Below are positions 1 to 12,711 of a DNA stretch of 64,000 bases, piece by piece. Origin of the DNA: Meandrina meandrites (lineage: Eukaryota > Cnidaria > Anthozoa > Scleractinia > Meandrinidae). The DNA lies in contig OY855915.1 in assembly GCA_963693305.1 (NCBI GenBank), positions 18,326,722-18,390,721 on the forward strand. Direction: 5' to 3'. The number at the start of each line of letters is the position of its first letter. The first letter of the stretch is position 1. Made by a program: the position numbers and the translations under genes. The notes beneath the pieces are model-generated. The model saw only the letters and a program-made list of their open reading frames with translations. It was not told the origin of the DNA and made no database searches.

Positions 1-601
1 CCCTAACATATCTTCAGTTTAGGCCAAATAATTTGTATCTTCCCTGGGGAAGATTGCGTTACGAACCAAAACAACGTCCGCGTAGCAGGCCATTCCAGAT
101 TTTTTTTGTGTGCTGTATAAACTTCGAATCGAGGAAAACTTCAAAACAAAGCTTACTAGCTAATAAAAATTTTAAGCGCTAGTAATACGGACAAAAAGGA
201 ACAGGTTTTTTTTTTTTATAAAAATCTGAGACGGATTATACATGAAAAATTTTAGTCTTTTAAAAAAGACTAAATTTTTCAAGGTACGTTTTCCAAATAC
301 TTTTTTATTTCCAGCCACGCAATGTTTTATATTGTGGCAACTTGTAATTAAGTTATTTGTTATATTCCTGACGTAACAAAACAAACAAACAAATAAGCAA
401 ACAAACAGAAAATATTTTAGTCAAATATGGTAACCACGTGCTCTTGACAGGCGAGAAACGTTTGAATTTTATTGGCTTTCGTAAACACGCGGTTGTTGAA
501 TCAAATTTCCATCGCCGGCGACCACTTTCGTGAAACTGTTTATACGGTTGATGTTTGCCGTGAGATGTAGAGAACAAGATTAAATTGGTTTGAAATGATA
601 C

Positions 602-726
602 CTTTGCTGCTAACACTGACGAAGGCAGCTCTCTGACGAAGAAGCAAGAAAGCTCCATCGCCATACGATCGGCAACTTGTAGAAACTTGCTGCGGTCAAA
701 TGTGTAAACTCCGCAGTCGGCGTGGC
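602..726 (-). CDS. Candidate exon of an upstream minus-strand gene
   Basis: A 125-nt minus-strand segment flanked by a good acceptor (TTCATTTTTGTAG) and a donor (CAAAG|GTATCA). It encodes GHADCGVYTFDRSKF and on to L-P-S-S-V-L-A-A-K. No family is recognised and no neighbouring exon could be matched, so it is a weak hypothesis. Confidence 0.22.
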
Positions 727-1865
727 CTACAAAAATGAACAAAGGAACTCTTGAACGTCAGGAGAATATTTTTAGCGGCTCTGTCCAGCCTCTGAAAAAT
801 GTTGAACGCGTTTTACAGAGACGACAAAATATAATTTTCGCCAAGGAAGGTTTCGACCGACATCAAAAGTGCAACTTGGTTTCAACAATTTCAAGTAGAG
901 CAGGAGAACTTCACCAAAGAATGATCAATCAAGGTATTTTTTAGTTTATTCAATGCTAAGTGTACCTGACCATACAGAAATGTAAGGTTTGAAGTTTTTG
1001 TTAGATTGATACTCTCGAGAGAAGGATTTAGGTTTTTGTCGATGAGTGGTCTTTTAATAGTTGTTCAATATGTACTCCGTCACGCAACGCGCCTAGCGTG
1101 ACAATGCAAACTGAAACTAAAACTGCGAGGAAAATGCAAGCATTTGCTTTCCCAACGTGCAAACTTTCAGACAGCTTTTTAAGAATCGGAGTATTATTTC
1201 AGTTCAACGTACTTCTAATGATTCAATAATTAAAGTTTCCTCCTAAATTATACAAATTATTCGCGGTCATTTATTCAATATAACCAATATAGCGCTTCAC
1301 AACAGAATTGGTCAGAATTGTTTTGCTTTTTTCTTTCCTGGGTTCTTTACTTTCGCAACCCAAACAATTGAACACCCAGATTCCTCAGTAAGCCCGCAAC
1401 CCGCATTTCACGGTTTGTGACGCTATCTTGGATATCTTGGATAAGGGGTGGATAAACACGGATAAAATAAAAGTGGGTAAGTGGGGAATCTTATGTTAAA
1501 CAAGTCACCGCGATTTTTTTACACAGGCGATTTTTGCTCCAATTTAAGTCGCGCTTTCCAATGCAACTTTTGTTGCGCTCGAGCTTCCAATGAAAATAGC
1601 AGCGATTTTGTCGCCCCGCTATCACCAAAGTTTCCAACATGTTCGAAACCCCCGCGATATCGCAGCAACAAGATCGCCGCTAGTATACACTTGCGAGTTT
1701 TATTGCGAGTTTGGACGCGACAAAACTTGAAAGCACGACAAAAATCGCATCAAACATCGCCTGCATCAACGGGACGAAAGGGGGCTGCGACAGAGTTCAC
1801 ATGGCCAAGCTCCGTTTTCAGGTGTGCACACTACACCACCTAGCTAGCGCTTTCAAATTTCAGCA

Positions 1866-2190
1866 CTCTGGAGACCGTTTTCGGTGGCCGAAGACGCCGT
1901 TTTGGTGTGGACAGTTGGCCAAACCACAGGCAGACCAAGCGATGGCCTTGTTAATAATATGCAACGGTCGTTCTCGGTTTGACTCAAACGATTTAGGAAC
2001 AAAAGATCTCAAATTCAGCGATTTATGGGTTATTATTCGATCGTTTGAGTCAAACCGAGAACGACCGTTGCATATCATTAATAAGGCCATCGCTTGGTCT
2101 ACCTGTGGCCAAACCGGAGAAAAAAGGATGTGTTTTCAAATTTATCCGGTTTGGCCGTGTGGACGAAGTGGACGGAGCCTGAGAAAATAA
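1866..2190. mobile_element. Foldback (MITE-like) element
   Basis: About 80-bp inverted arms: ATGCAACGGTCGTTCTCGG near 1960 is mirrored by CCGAGAACGACCGTTGCAT near 2057. Flanking segments containing GGTGTGGAC and CCGTGTGGAC extend the symmetry. It is non-coding. Confidence 0.7.
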
Positions 2191-2525
2191 AGTTTGCATG
2201 AGTGGTGCACGTGAACAAGTGAGCTAGTTGCTCATTGGTTAATCTTTTAATAGTTTTTATTTTCATTCTATTGTAATGTAAATAGCATTTCCAAGCAACC
2301 CGTACGACGCATAATTTTCGCCGCTTTATTTCACTAGATTTTGCACTTCATGGTTTAGTAGTGTAGTGAAAAACATAACCCAGCTTCACTTTTCTCTTCC
2401 CGAGATTCTCCACTTCCCTTGGGACATTTAACATTTCTCCCCCCTTACCCCCTTGCAGTGATATACCGTACCCTGATAGATGTTTTCCAGTCCCGGTCAT
2501 TGCGTGATCTCTGCTTGCAATGTTT

Positions 2526-3637
2526 AAGGCCGGGGTACACCTGAAGCCTGTTTTTCCACCGCTAAACTTGGTTTAATGCGAATATCTCGTCCTCGTTTCA
2601 AGTAATCCAGAAATTCTATGCTCATTTCACAAAGCTATGTTTAGCGGTGTTTTGTAAATTTTTTGGTGATTTTGGGGATGTTTGGGAAGAGATAGTTTTT
2701 CTCAAAGGATTAGTAAAATTTGGAGAAATAAGAAATATTAAAGATTTAATGTGATTTTAAAATTAGAATTTGAAGTTAAACATTAGTATATGGACACCCA
2801 AACAATCCCATGACAACCTGGGGTGCTCTTGCGTGGGTCTCAACTGTCTGTTGGTGTTTCAAAAATAATTTTCTTTCTTTTATCCCTTCCTTAAACCTCT
2901 TAAAATTTCACTCAAAATCGGGTATACCCCCACCTTAAGTACTAGTGTGCCTTAGCCTGAGTACAGCCGTCCCGCTCCCCGATTTTTTGAGGGGAGTCGG
3001 ACGGCTTTACACAGGTTATGTGTGCCTCACACGAACGACCAATCTCGTACCTCGAGTTTTCGTTCCTTACCGCGCAAGCTTGACGAAACGAGCTACTCGA
3101 AAGTTCCGTTACAGGATCGATTGTGATTGGTTTTACAAACATTTAAAATGCCCGGATGTCCTTGCAGTAATACCGGGTAGAAGAACTTCAACGTTATTTT
3201 AAACCAACGTTCCAGCTCAATAAGGTAGGGGTATACGTGAATTTGAGTGAAATTTTAAGAGGTTTAAAGAAGGGATAGAAGAAAGAAAATAATTTTTGTT
3301 ATTGCACCACCAGACAGTTGACCCCAAGCAAGAGAACCCCAGGTTGTCAGGGGACTGTTTGTGTGTCCATCTACTAATTTTTAACTTCAAATTCTAATTT
3401 TCAGATCACATTAAATCTTTAATATTTCTTATTTCTCCAAATTTTACTAATCCTTTGAGAAAAACTATCTCTTCCCAAACATCCCCAAAAATCACCCAAA
3501 AATTTATAAAACACCGCTAAACATAGCTTTATGAGATGAGCTGAGGGTTTTGGGAATGCTTGAAACGGGAGCGAGATATTCGCACTAAACACAAGTTAAG
3601 CGGTGGAAAAACGAGCTTCAGGTGTACCTCCGCCTTG
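2526..3637. mobile_element. Long-inverted-repeat DNA element (about 410-bp arms)
   Basis: 2526-2938 and 3222-3637 are inverted copies with scattered differences. GGGTACACCTGAAGC at the left end is mirrored by GCTTCAGGTGTACC at the right. The roughly 280-bp centre has a smaller GC-rich hairpin at 2965-3006. No transposase is present. It is read as a non-autonomous foldback transposon; a target-site duplication was not identified. Confidence 0.8.
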
Positions 3638-6600
3638 AAGAAAACGGTCCGTAATAGTGGACACAAACACTTCATGGGTGTACGCTTCTACCGTAGTGCA
3701 AATTATCAATGAATGAACTGAAATCAAAGTCCGCCCAGTACTACGGAGTTGATATCAGCTTTAAATTCCGTCCAGCACCGTTGGGTTGAATATTTCACAC
3801 TGTTCACGTGCGCAACTCATGCAGACTTTAACCTTTTCATACAAGAGATTGCACGACGAACCATACATTTAAAACTACGAATATTTAATAGTCATGGCCT
3901 CATTGATTTCGTTTTTTTTTCTTTTTTTAAAAAAAAGAGACACTGAGAAAAAGGAAGAGAAAGATTATTTTGAATTTTGTGAAATTCAGAGAGCTAGTTT
4001 ATAGCTATTCTTCTTTGCGATAGATTCTGGTTTCATGTAACAATGCATCGACGCTGCTACTAAAGTAACAATTGTTGGGTGCGAGGAATGTTGGTGAATA
4101 GAGAGATTGAGCAAGACGTTTGTTTTTCCCGTGAACAGCAAAATTTCCAGTCTGCCGTTTGGCGTTTCTACGCGGAAATGAATTTGTCGTGAATGTGTGA
4201 TTGTTCCCCATTTTCTGAGGGATTTATTTTAGAATTCGATGAAAAGGTAACAAAGTGATAGGCAAGCTCACGTTTGCCGTTTGCCGTATAATGTCATGCT
4301 TAATTTCTCAAATGTGGAGTTCGAGCTCCCTGATTGGTTGTTTAAACTCGGGATATCCTTGGGTGTATTACCCACGCATTTGTCCGCCTCTGCTTTGACA
4401 AATGCAGATAATAAAAATATACTGTGAAACTTTTAAGTTATTTTAAAAGTGCTTCTAAATAACAACAAGCTTCCAAGGACGATGATCATTGTTCCTGTGC
4501 ATAATATAAGATAACTGCTGGTTTTTATCAATGTTACTGGGGAGCGAACGAAGTGGCAGGCGAAATAGACTCCACAAATGTTTACATGTCGAAAGGGCGG
4601 AAAGAATCCTCTTTTGCCCTTCTTTTTCACGCGGATTCCGTCGGTTTTTACTTTGCCCGCTCCAATCATCTCTCGATGGAACTCCAAGGATGTCTTAAAA
4701 CTTACAATCACAGATGATAACACTTCAGCCTGCGTTACAATGCTGTTTGGGGCAGATGTGTCGTATATGCATCCATAACTCGAACCTTCAAGACAAGCCG
4801 AAAAAAGTTCGAGTTGTCGAGGGTACAATTAGTAGTAAAATTGCCAGGTGGGGAATCGCAAACGGTTCAAGGCTCGAACAAGTTTGATTTATCATGATCA
4901 GGATTTAATTGTATGTGTCTTATTCATGTTCTCAGCTACTTATAATTATGCAAAAAAAAAAAGCAAAAAAAAAAACAGAGTGACGAGCCCAAAGACGCCT
5001 GCGCAGGAGGCTAGATTCCAGCGCCTGCGTAACTGGCGGGATTAGCGGTACGAGTGAAATTTTTCTCGCGCGGGCACGCGGGCGGCGAAGCCGCTAGTGA
5101 AATTCCCTCAACTCGACTCCTCATCACTCTCCTCGCGGCTTGACGGTCAAGTCAAAAGCATACGGCCGCTAAAAAACACGTGCTCGCGAAATCCCGCCAG
5201 CTACGCAGGCTAGCTAGATTCGTTTCAGTGGTAGCGATAGTGAAGGATAACTGAAAGAAGTCTTGCTGCTATAGGTGAATATATTCCATTACCGTTGCCC
5301 TTATTTATCTTTTTAATGACGTCTTCTTGTCATCCTGTTATCAAAGTGACATCGCGACAATAAAATGTATAAAATTCGCTCTATACAACACTTTGCAAAC
5401 CAAAATACTATTAGAAAAAGCCTTTTTTCTGGATATATCAGGACATATAAACACTTCCTGAATTCACGTGATTCGGTATCACGGATTGGTCACTTGTTAA
5501 GTAAACTAAAGTGTCGATAACAATATCCTTTCCTTCTACATTGTGGAGGAGAACGAGTCGTACACGTGGGCATGTATTCAATTCACGTGATTTGGTTTCA
5601 AGGATTGGTTGTTGGACTTTTGACATTTGAATATATAATAGGCAGTCTAGTAAACGTCTCTCTTACCAATGATTACATTTTATTAATATTTGGAGGGCAA
5701 ATGATATTCTCCCGAAAGTTTAAGAGGTAACTATTTCTCACTATTGCCAATGTACTGTCTAGCAAAACAGCTTATAAAAATAAAGGAAACAGTTCTTGAC
5801 ACAACACTAATTTTCAGTTATTATGAGTGGCATTTAACGTGATTGGATGTATGTCAAATCAAGCAGGAATTTACCTGTTTACTGCCCGCGACTGATCAAA
5901 TTACACCTAGAAATTCAATTGCGTTTAAATCAAACTAAACTCAGAAGTAAATGGAAAAGAAATCCTTTAATACTTACAGCCTAATTCTATGATCATGAAA
6001 ACCTGACGACGCTTTCTAAACAAAATTGTATCTGTCTTCGGATCTTTTCATAAACTGTTTGCTGCTGTTTGTGCTCATTCAGTCGCTTTTGTTGTAGATT
6101 TAAAAGCGTTTTCCGTGTGAAGCATTGAGTCAGGATAATTTGCTGCGCTAATAAAATCAAGCTTTGAAAACATAAAGCGACAATTTTCTCTTTTATAGTA
6201 CTTAAGAAAAAAATGCGGCGAGATATATAAAGTGTTTGTACAGCCCCATGCGAAGTACTTAAAACGTGAGCCATACGGCCACGGTGAGTGATAGCTAGGT
6301 AGCGTGAGAGTTTACAAAATATGACATTGATTCGATTCTCTTTCGTGTCGCTCAGCGGAATAGAAAACATTTCTTTATTATAAGTATATACGCAAACAAC
6401 CCAACATTTTTTGGGGCCTCGAGTAAACTGATCGACGTCAAGTGGTGTGATATTCAAAAGAAGTGCAGGGTTCGAATATCCCAGTGGGAATCATTACAAT
6501 ACGTGCTTATTAACTGCAAGAAATACATAATTCGGCACTAACTTCACTGCTTCACTGCGCTCGTTTTGATCGGCAAAAAAAATCCGAAAGCAAGTTTAAG

Positions 6601-8164
6601 TGAAGTTTTAGACTCGGACACGCGAGTGCATGGTGATACCGTAAAATTTATGTCGAAGGGCCAACGACATACATACAGTCAATGTATAAATTATTGTAAA
6701 ACACTGTTATTTTACAAACCCTCGAAAAATGTGCAACACACTCGCCTGTAGCTCTTACCTTATAAAAGTGAAAAATATTAAAGTGTGGAAACTAAATGTC
6801 TTTAAGCAAGCAATTATTTTGGACCGTAGCTTGCCGTTAATCTACATCGTTGGCGAAATTTTCCTGAATAATATAAATACCGCCCCTTCGTTCTGACCAA
6901 GCTGAAAAGTCCGTAACGTCTAGTTGATTAATTTAATCTCGATGAAGTAAGCGAACAATTTTTTCAAAGAAATTTTTTCATTCGCGCGCGCTTGTTGGAT
7001 ACTTCATGATCACAACGAACCCGTGCCTCAAAACTACTGGTTAATTGTTGACTCCCACATACGAGCGACGCTAGTCTTCCAAGTAATTGTTAAAAAAATC
7101 CCGCCTCCTCCTTGGCAGCGAAAAGTAGAACTACACATGCAGTGCTTGATTAAAGATATTCCTTAATGCTAAATTATAGACTGCTGCTAAAACGTTTCCG
7201 AATACAAAATCGCTTCTGTACTAGGGCCTACTGATTAGTTTAGATGTGTGTGAGTGTGTGTGTGTGTTTGCTTAGTAAACGGCCTCGGTTACCTACACAA
7301 AGATCGTATTCGTCTCGTTCATTTTATATTTTATCCCCAAAAGATAATTTTCCCAATCTTTTAACGTTGCTGTAACAGTTTATAAAAGTAGGCAGTGTTC
7401 TGTCGGGATAAATCATACAGTTGTCGGTGCTGAGTTGTTAAACCAACGTAGAAAAGAACAAAAAATAATAATAAAATTTGAACCAGGTTGTCTCAAAAAA
7501 TCGCGGCCAAAATAATTGGATGATTTGTTTATCTTGGCTTTCGACACTCACGAATCCGCGTATTAACGGTCATTTAAAGGTAATTTAATAAATGAATGTT
7601 CTTTCTATTTTGCACTCTCAGAAACGTTCAATCGAATATTCGAATATTTTATTTTATCTAACAGTTTGTTGACTGAATTTCAAATTGGCTGTAAAATACC
7701 TCCTATCTTTCTGTCAATAATGGCTTATTCAATACAATAGAAAATGTTTAGACATCAGTATTCGTCTTGTTTATGCTTAACGCAAATTTTATTGAATAGA
7801 ACAGGCTTTGTGATCGATTTTGCTTTTCTTCGGCGTTCATAGTGATGACAGATTCCTATTGCTTTGGATATGAAAGCTTCTAATTTCCAAATTAAAATGT
7901 ATTTTATTTCTCTACTCTAAACAAGAGTATATGTGGTTGAATATTCTTTCACTTATTTTCACTGCAGTTTTTGCGCAAGAATATTGTTAGTTATATTTCC
8001 TTCTCAACTTCTAGATGTTATTGTGCTCGCGTTGTAAACCCCCAAATTGCAGCATGTTTATCATTTATTTTTCTGTTATTACTTTTTTTAATTTTATTTA
8101 TAGACCTTGAAAAGAATGAGTGTATTTCCACACTTCAGCTTTCGGTTAAGAATCTTTCATTTTA
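3638..8164. other. Intergenic region left of the mucin gene
   Basis: AT-rich DNA with no supportable gene apart from the MITE at 5020-5213 and a short (TG)n run near 7245. Two minus-strand frames over 120 codons (4433-4828 and 5993-6457) have no recognisable domain. The part left of 2526 is similar and holds the foldback at 1866. Confidence 0.6.
5020..5213. mobile_element. MITE with about 24-bp terminal inverted repeats
   Basis: CGCCTGCGTAACTGGCGGGA at the left end and TCCCGCCAGCTACGCAGG at the right end are inverted matches. The interior is GC-rich. It is preceded by A-rich runs at 4950-4976. Confidence 0.7.
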
Positions 8165-8169
8165 TTTAA

Positions 8170-8177
8170 TATAAAAG
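8170..8177 (+). promoter_or_regulatory. Candidate TATA box (TATAAAAG)
   Basis: A perfect TATAAAAG lies about 315 bp before the proposed start codon. If used, transcription would begin near 8200 and leave a roughly 285-nt leader containing upstream ATGs, for example near 8305 in another frame. A 5' non-coding exon further upstream is equally possible. Confidence 0.35.
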
Positions 8178-8484
8178 AGTAGATTCTTGACAGTGGATTT
8201 TGAAAGATTGTCAAGGATACCATTGAAACGAATTGAAAGCTCGGCACACGCCTGGTGCGCGACTGATGTGCCATCGCCAAGATATTTGAAGGCTTGCAAA
8301 AGAATGTTTTCCCATATTAGAACTTCTAATTCGTTTACGCAAAACATTAGCCACCTTCCTTCAGCCAAGGCAGAAGGTTTAAGACGGCTTATCGCCAGAC
8401 TAGAAAAACTTTACCTCGTAGAATTACGGTCTGGTAAAGTAATAAGAACGTCTCTAATAGGGAAAAAAGGTGGGCTTCCTAAAA

Positions 8485-8585
8485 ATGTACAGTCTAAGAG
8501 TCAAACTCAAAGATTCTTCGGCGCTAGCGGCAGTTCTCCTTGTTGTGGTTTTTCTTCAAGGAATACAAACCACAAATACTTTGGG
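8485..8585 (+). CDS. Mucin exon 1: signal peptide
   Basis: The ATG at 8485 opens 33 codons ending at a good donor (GGG|GTAAGA). The peptide has a basic n-region (R5, K7, K9), a hydrophobic core ALAAVLLVVVFL at residues 13-24, then polar QGIQTTNT. This is a textbook secretory signal, with cleavage plausible around residues 26-30. The exon ends in phase 2, and the next plausible acceptor at 11067 supplies the single base that completes a glycine codon, which supports this start. A longer open frame covering 8187-8645 overlaps in another frame but lacks a signal-like composition and does not splice in phase. Confidence 0.72.
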
Positions 8586-11500
8586 GTAAGACTTGATCCT
8601 ATTCGCTTTGAACTTTTGACTGTTTATTTTGATAGAGCTTTATGATATTTATCGGTAACTACTTTTCATGTTTGTTTGCGAACGGATGATCTCTTATATC
8701 TCAGCTATATTAATTACCGTTGGTTGTGGTTCGTTCAAAACCAAATTCAGTTTTCGTCGGCTTACAAAATCATAGTTGTCTGAATCGTTGCTCGTGAAAA
8801 CAAGGCTCGTATGTGAATTCCAATATCTAGATCATACTTTAAAATAACCAATATTTGAATTTTTCTCGCTCTAATTTCAAGCGAAGTGTAAGCATTGAAT
8901 AAATGAATCGGGTAATTAAAGCGATGCAGTAGATACACCGAATTCGTTGAAACCAAAGCCTTTTACAGCGAAAAATTAAGAGAAGGAGAAACACAGTGTA
9001 TGTCCTATTAGAATCGAAAAGATTAACTTCAACATACTGTTTAGTCCTCCCGGAGAAAATTCTTTTCTTCAAAGCATTATTCGTTATGCAATAAGTGAGC
9101 GATACGTAAATATTATTCCGCATTAAGAAACATTTTCTCTGCTGACTTAAATTTAAAACCGAAACCTTCGAGAGACAAAATACAGTTTCGATTGAGTCGC
9201 AATTCTTTTTTTTTTCTTTTTTAAGAAAAGTGGCTAGCACAAAGGGCGAAGGTGGGAATTTGAACGAACGACGACTTGAAGTTTAGAGCCGAAATTATTG
9301 GCGCTTCTAACGTTGATCGAGCCATTCTCGCTCAATTTCTTTATCCGCGTTGGTCGCCAATTCGCCTGAAATTCCAAACAAGAAATCATGTTTCGCTTCA
9401 CTTGGGAAAATACTTCACTCTAAGTTATCATTCGTTATGCAATAAGTGAATGAACAGAATGAACCCCAACGTAATGTTGTATGAAATATCGGTTTTAAAT
9501 TCATGAAATCCCCGAGTGGCTCAGTGGAACTCACTATGGGTTAAGTCGCAGTGCTTTTTTTGGTGCGAGTGTAAGCGCTAACGGGCGTGACTGAAACAGT
9601 CTAGGATCGAAGCAGTCGTAGCTACATGCAAGTCGAGTTTTATGTCATTTGGTTATCTATATATTGCGACCTAAAATACTGAGGGTGCGAAACTCGATCA
9701 AGGTGCGAAGGACGGAAATTGATAGAAAGACGGCTTGACATCCAGAGTCGAAATTATTGGCGTTACTTAATTTAGGACGAGTCATTCTTTCTCAATTCCT
9801 TTTTCCGCTTTGTTGGTTGCCACAATTCGCCTGAAAACTCGAAAGAAGAAACCACTTTTCACTTCACTTGGGAAAATGCACTTCACTTCAAGCTATCATA
9901 CTTTTTGAGACCCCCAACGAAATTCCGTATGAGATATCACTTTTAAATTCATTCAAACCGAGATCTTCGAGAGGCAAAACTGACTGTGGGCTGAGTCACA
10001 ATGCTGGTGCGAAGTGAGAAGCGCGAACAGGCGAACTGAAAGAGTCTATATATGGAGTCAAAACAGACAGCGATACTAAATGCGAGCCGAGTTTTATTTA
10101 ATTTGGCTACCAATTCCTTAAACGCAGAGGATGTGAATCATCATTCAGTCCCTTGATAACAAAACCTTCTCTTCAAAATATCATTCATTTTGCAATAAGG
10201 GTACAGGACGCCAATGTAATTTCGGATGTACTTGGATTGATTTTAAATTCACACAAAGCGAAATCGTGAAGAGGCAAAATTCATTTATAGTTAAACCGAA
10301 ATTCTTCTTTCAAGGACACGAGCGAACGGGCAGAGTTGAAAGGTTAAAAAAATGTGCTATAGTGACGTGCGAACTAAGTCTTTTTACTGTTGGTTTAATA
10401 TTCCCTGAAATTTGACGAAGAAACAATGTTGTAGTCACTTGAGAAAAATACTTTACCCCAAGATGTCACCCGTTTTGAGCTGAATTAATGAGAGCCCACT
10501 GTAATTCCGTATAATAAAACTACCTCAGTCAGTTTTTTACATTCATTTAAATCGAAATCGTCGAGAGGCAAAATCGCTTCGGATTGAGTAGCAGTCCTGT
10601 TTTCAACAAGACGTGCTAGCGAGAAGTGGAAACGGGCAAAACAGAGATAGTTTAGAGGAAAAATTGTTTACTGTGGCGCTGAACTTAATGTGGGCTGAGC
10701 CACTCTCACCGATTGTTTCCTCTTTATTTTCGCGTTGGTTACCAATTCATAAAACACTGGGGCTGCAAAAATCGACCATTAAATTATGTTTTAGGGCGTC
10801 TAAAATGCTATGAAGTGAAGGGGTAAAAAGTGGTTTTTTATTCATTGATAAAAAATGTCATTTTCAGTTCCTTGTTTTACTCGGGGTCAAGAAGAGGAAC
10901 CTGTCAAACACTTAACTTTAACTTTTAGTTTTCTATCGAAGTGTCATTTAGTAATGGAAGAAATAACGTTTCACCAGTTGGGAAAACAAATAACTACAAA
11001 TTTGCGCAGTCTCAATAAAATATAATGGTTGTTAATCAATTTCTTTGATTTTTGTTTTTCTACCAGATATGATTTGGAAAACACATTTGAAACAGAAGTG
11101 AACAGCCTTGTTCAACTGGAAAAGCAAAGATCCCTGCGAAGTCGTAAGTACTTATTCGTAGCTAGCGCATTGCCAGTCTGTTGATGAGTTAATGCAACGC
11201 GCTCAAAATGCGTCTGTGAGTTAATGAGCTTTTAAAACGAAATTGGGCGAGAGCTTACTTTCGCGTTTTTTGTTTACCAGACATTTCTAGACAGCCTAGC
11301 ATGTCATCCAAAGTACCATTCAAAGGTGCTTCAAAACACAAGGAGGTAGTACATAATTAAAAATGCATTTTTGTTTTAGAACCCCCATTCGCATGGCAAC
11401 CATAGCGACAATACAGAGAACAAGTTTGCCTTGTTTATGAATGGAGAAAACACCATTTTTACGGAGTCTTTATGGAGCGTGTACCGAAATTCTGTGATAT

Positions 11501-12680
11501 TTTTGGTCATGAACTGAAAAAAAGTGCGAAGGCCGTTTGGGGAGTTCGTCTCAGCATCTTGAATTATTTTAATATTCAAAAGTTCAAACAGACTTGCCCT
11601 CTCTTTTGATTGGACAATACCACGAGCTGTGCACGTGAATTTTATGCAAGAGTGCATGACTTGCCAAAATTGGGAGTTGAAGTGGGTGTACAGAACCTTA
11701 TAATGTTTGTGTTTCCATGACTGTGAAAATTGAAGGCGGGGTGAATAACCAACGGCGCCTCAAACATACACGCAATCTTTTAGCGACGTTTCCCCAACCC
11801 ACGAAAAAGCAACAGAAATACGGCAGTCGGACCCGTGGCGAATAAATTGCTATAAGCAATTTATTGCTATAAGTAATCGAGATTTCATGAACTTGGGTTG
11901 AACTATTGTTGCCGCGGGGATTTTGACCTGTTTAGGAATAAATAAAACACGAAATTTTAAATTTTAGTTTTAATTTTAATATTTTCTGAATAAACTATTT
12001 GCGAGATATGGACCTTCATTGTGCCATGACTGAATTAGTTTGTGAAAAGGAACGGAGAAGTAGTGATGAATAAGTTTATTTTTATTTTTTGTCATGAAAT
12101 ATTACAAATTTCATCATCGTTCAAGAGAACGCTTGGCTCGTTAGATTTAAACAAGTAGCTTCAATAATTTCCGCTGAAAATGGAATCTCTAGAACACGCA
12201 GTTATCTTTGTATTCAATCCAGTCGCAATGTCTCTTACTATTCGTTTTTTTTTCTTTTATCATCTTGTCGTTTCCGTTTCATAACTCCCGCGAGTGAAAG
12301 AACTTCTGTGGCAGCGTTGCTTAAGAGATTTATTATTCCCTTCCCAAAATGCTGCCTTACCGCCATTTTTGAATCATTTGTGCGGTCCAGAAGAATACGA
12401 AACCTGTTTAACCGGTCTTGTGGCGTACAAATATTGATCGTAAACCAGGTCTCGTGGAGTACAATTATCTCACTCGTTTCGCGCGTTATTGGTACTCCAC
12501 AAAGCGGAGTTGGATAACAAAACAATTAATTAACGGTTCAGTTTTCAGTTAGAGAAACCTTGTTCAGTTGAATTTGTATTCCGCCTCCACCAGGATTAAG
12601 AATTAAAATAGCATATTTTTCAAGACGAAGATAGCATGAGGCCTGTTTTCTCGTTAATAATATACAAGAAAAAATTACTC

Positions 12681-12711
<31 letters not shown>

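Noticed and set aside
4433..4828. 131-codon minus-strand frame with a hydrophobic C-terminal stretch
   Set aside because: No recognisable domain and no supporting neighbouring exons. It contains a GTAAGT that could be a donor, but nothing to pair with it.
5993..6457. 154-codon minus-strand frame
   Set aside because: No recognisable domain or splice context. Length alone is not convincing in AT-rich DNA.
8187..8645. 152-codon plus-strand frame overlapping the signal-peptide exon
   Set aside because: It is in another frame, opens without an early ATG, reads through the exon 1 donor and does not splice in phase to exon 2. It is probably leader sequence.
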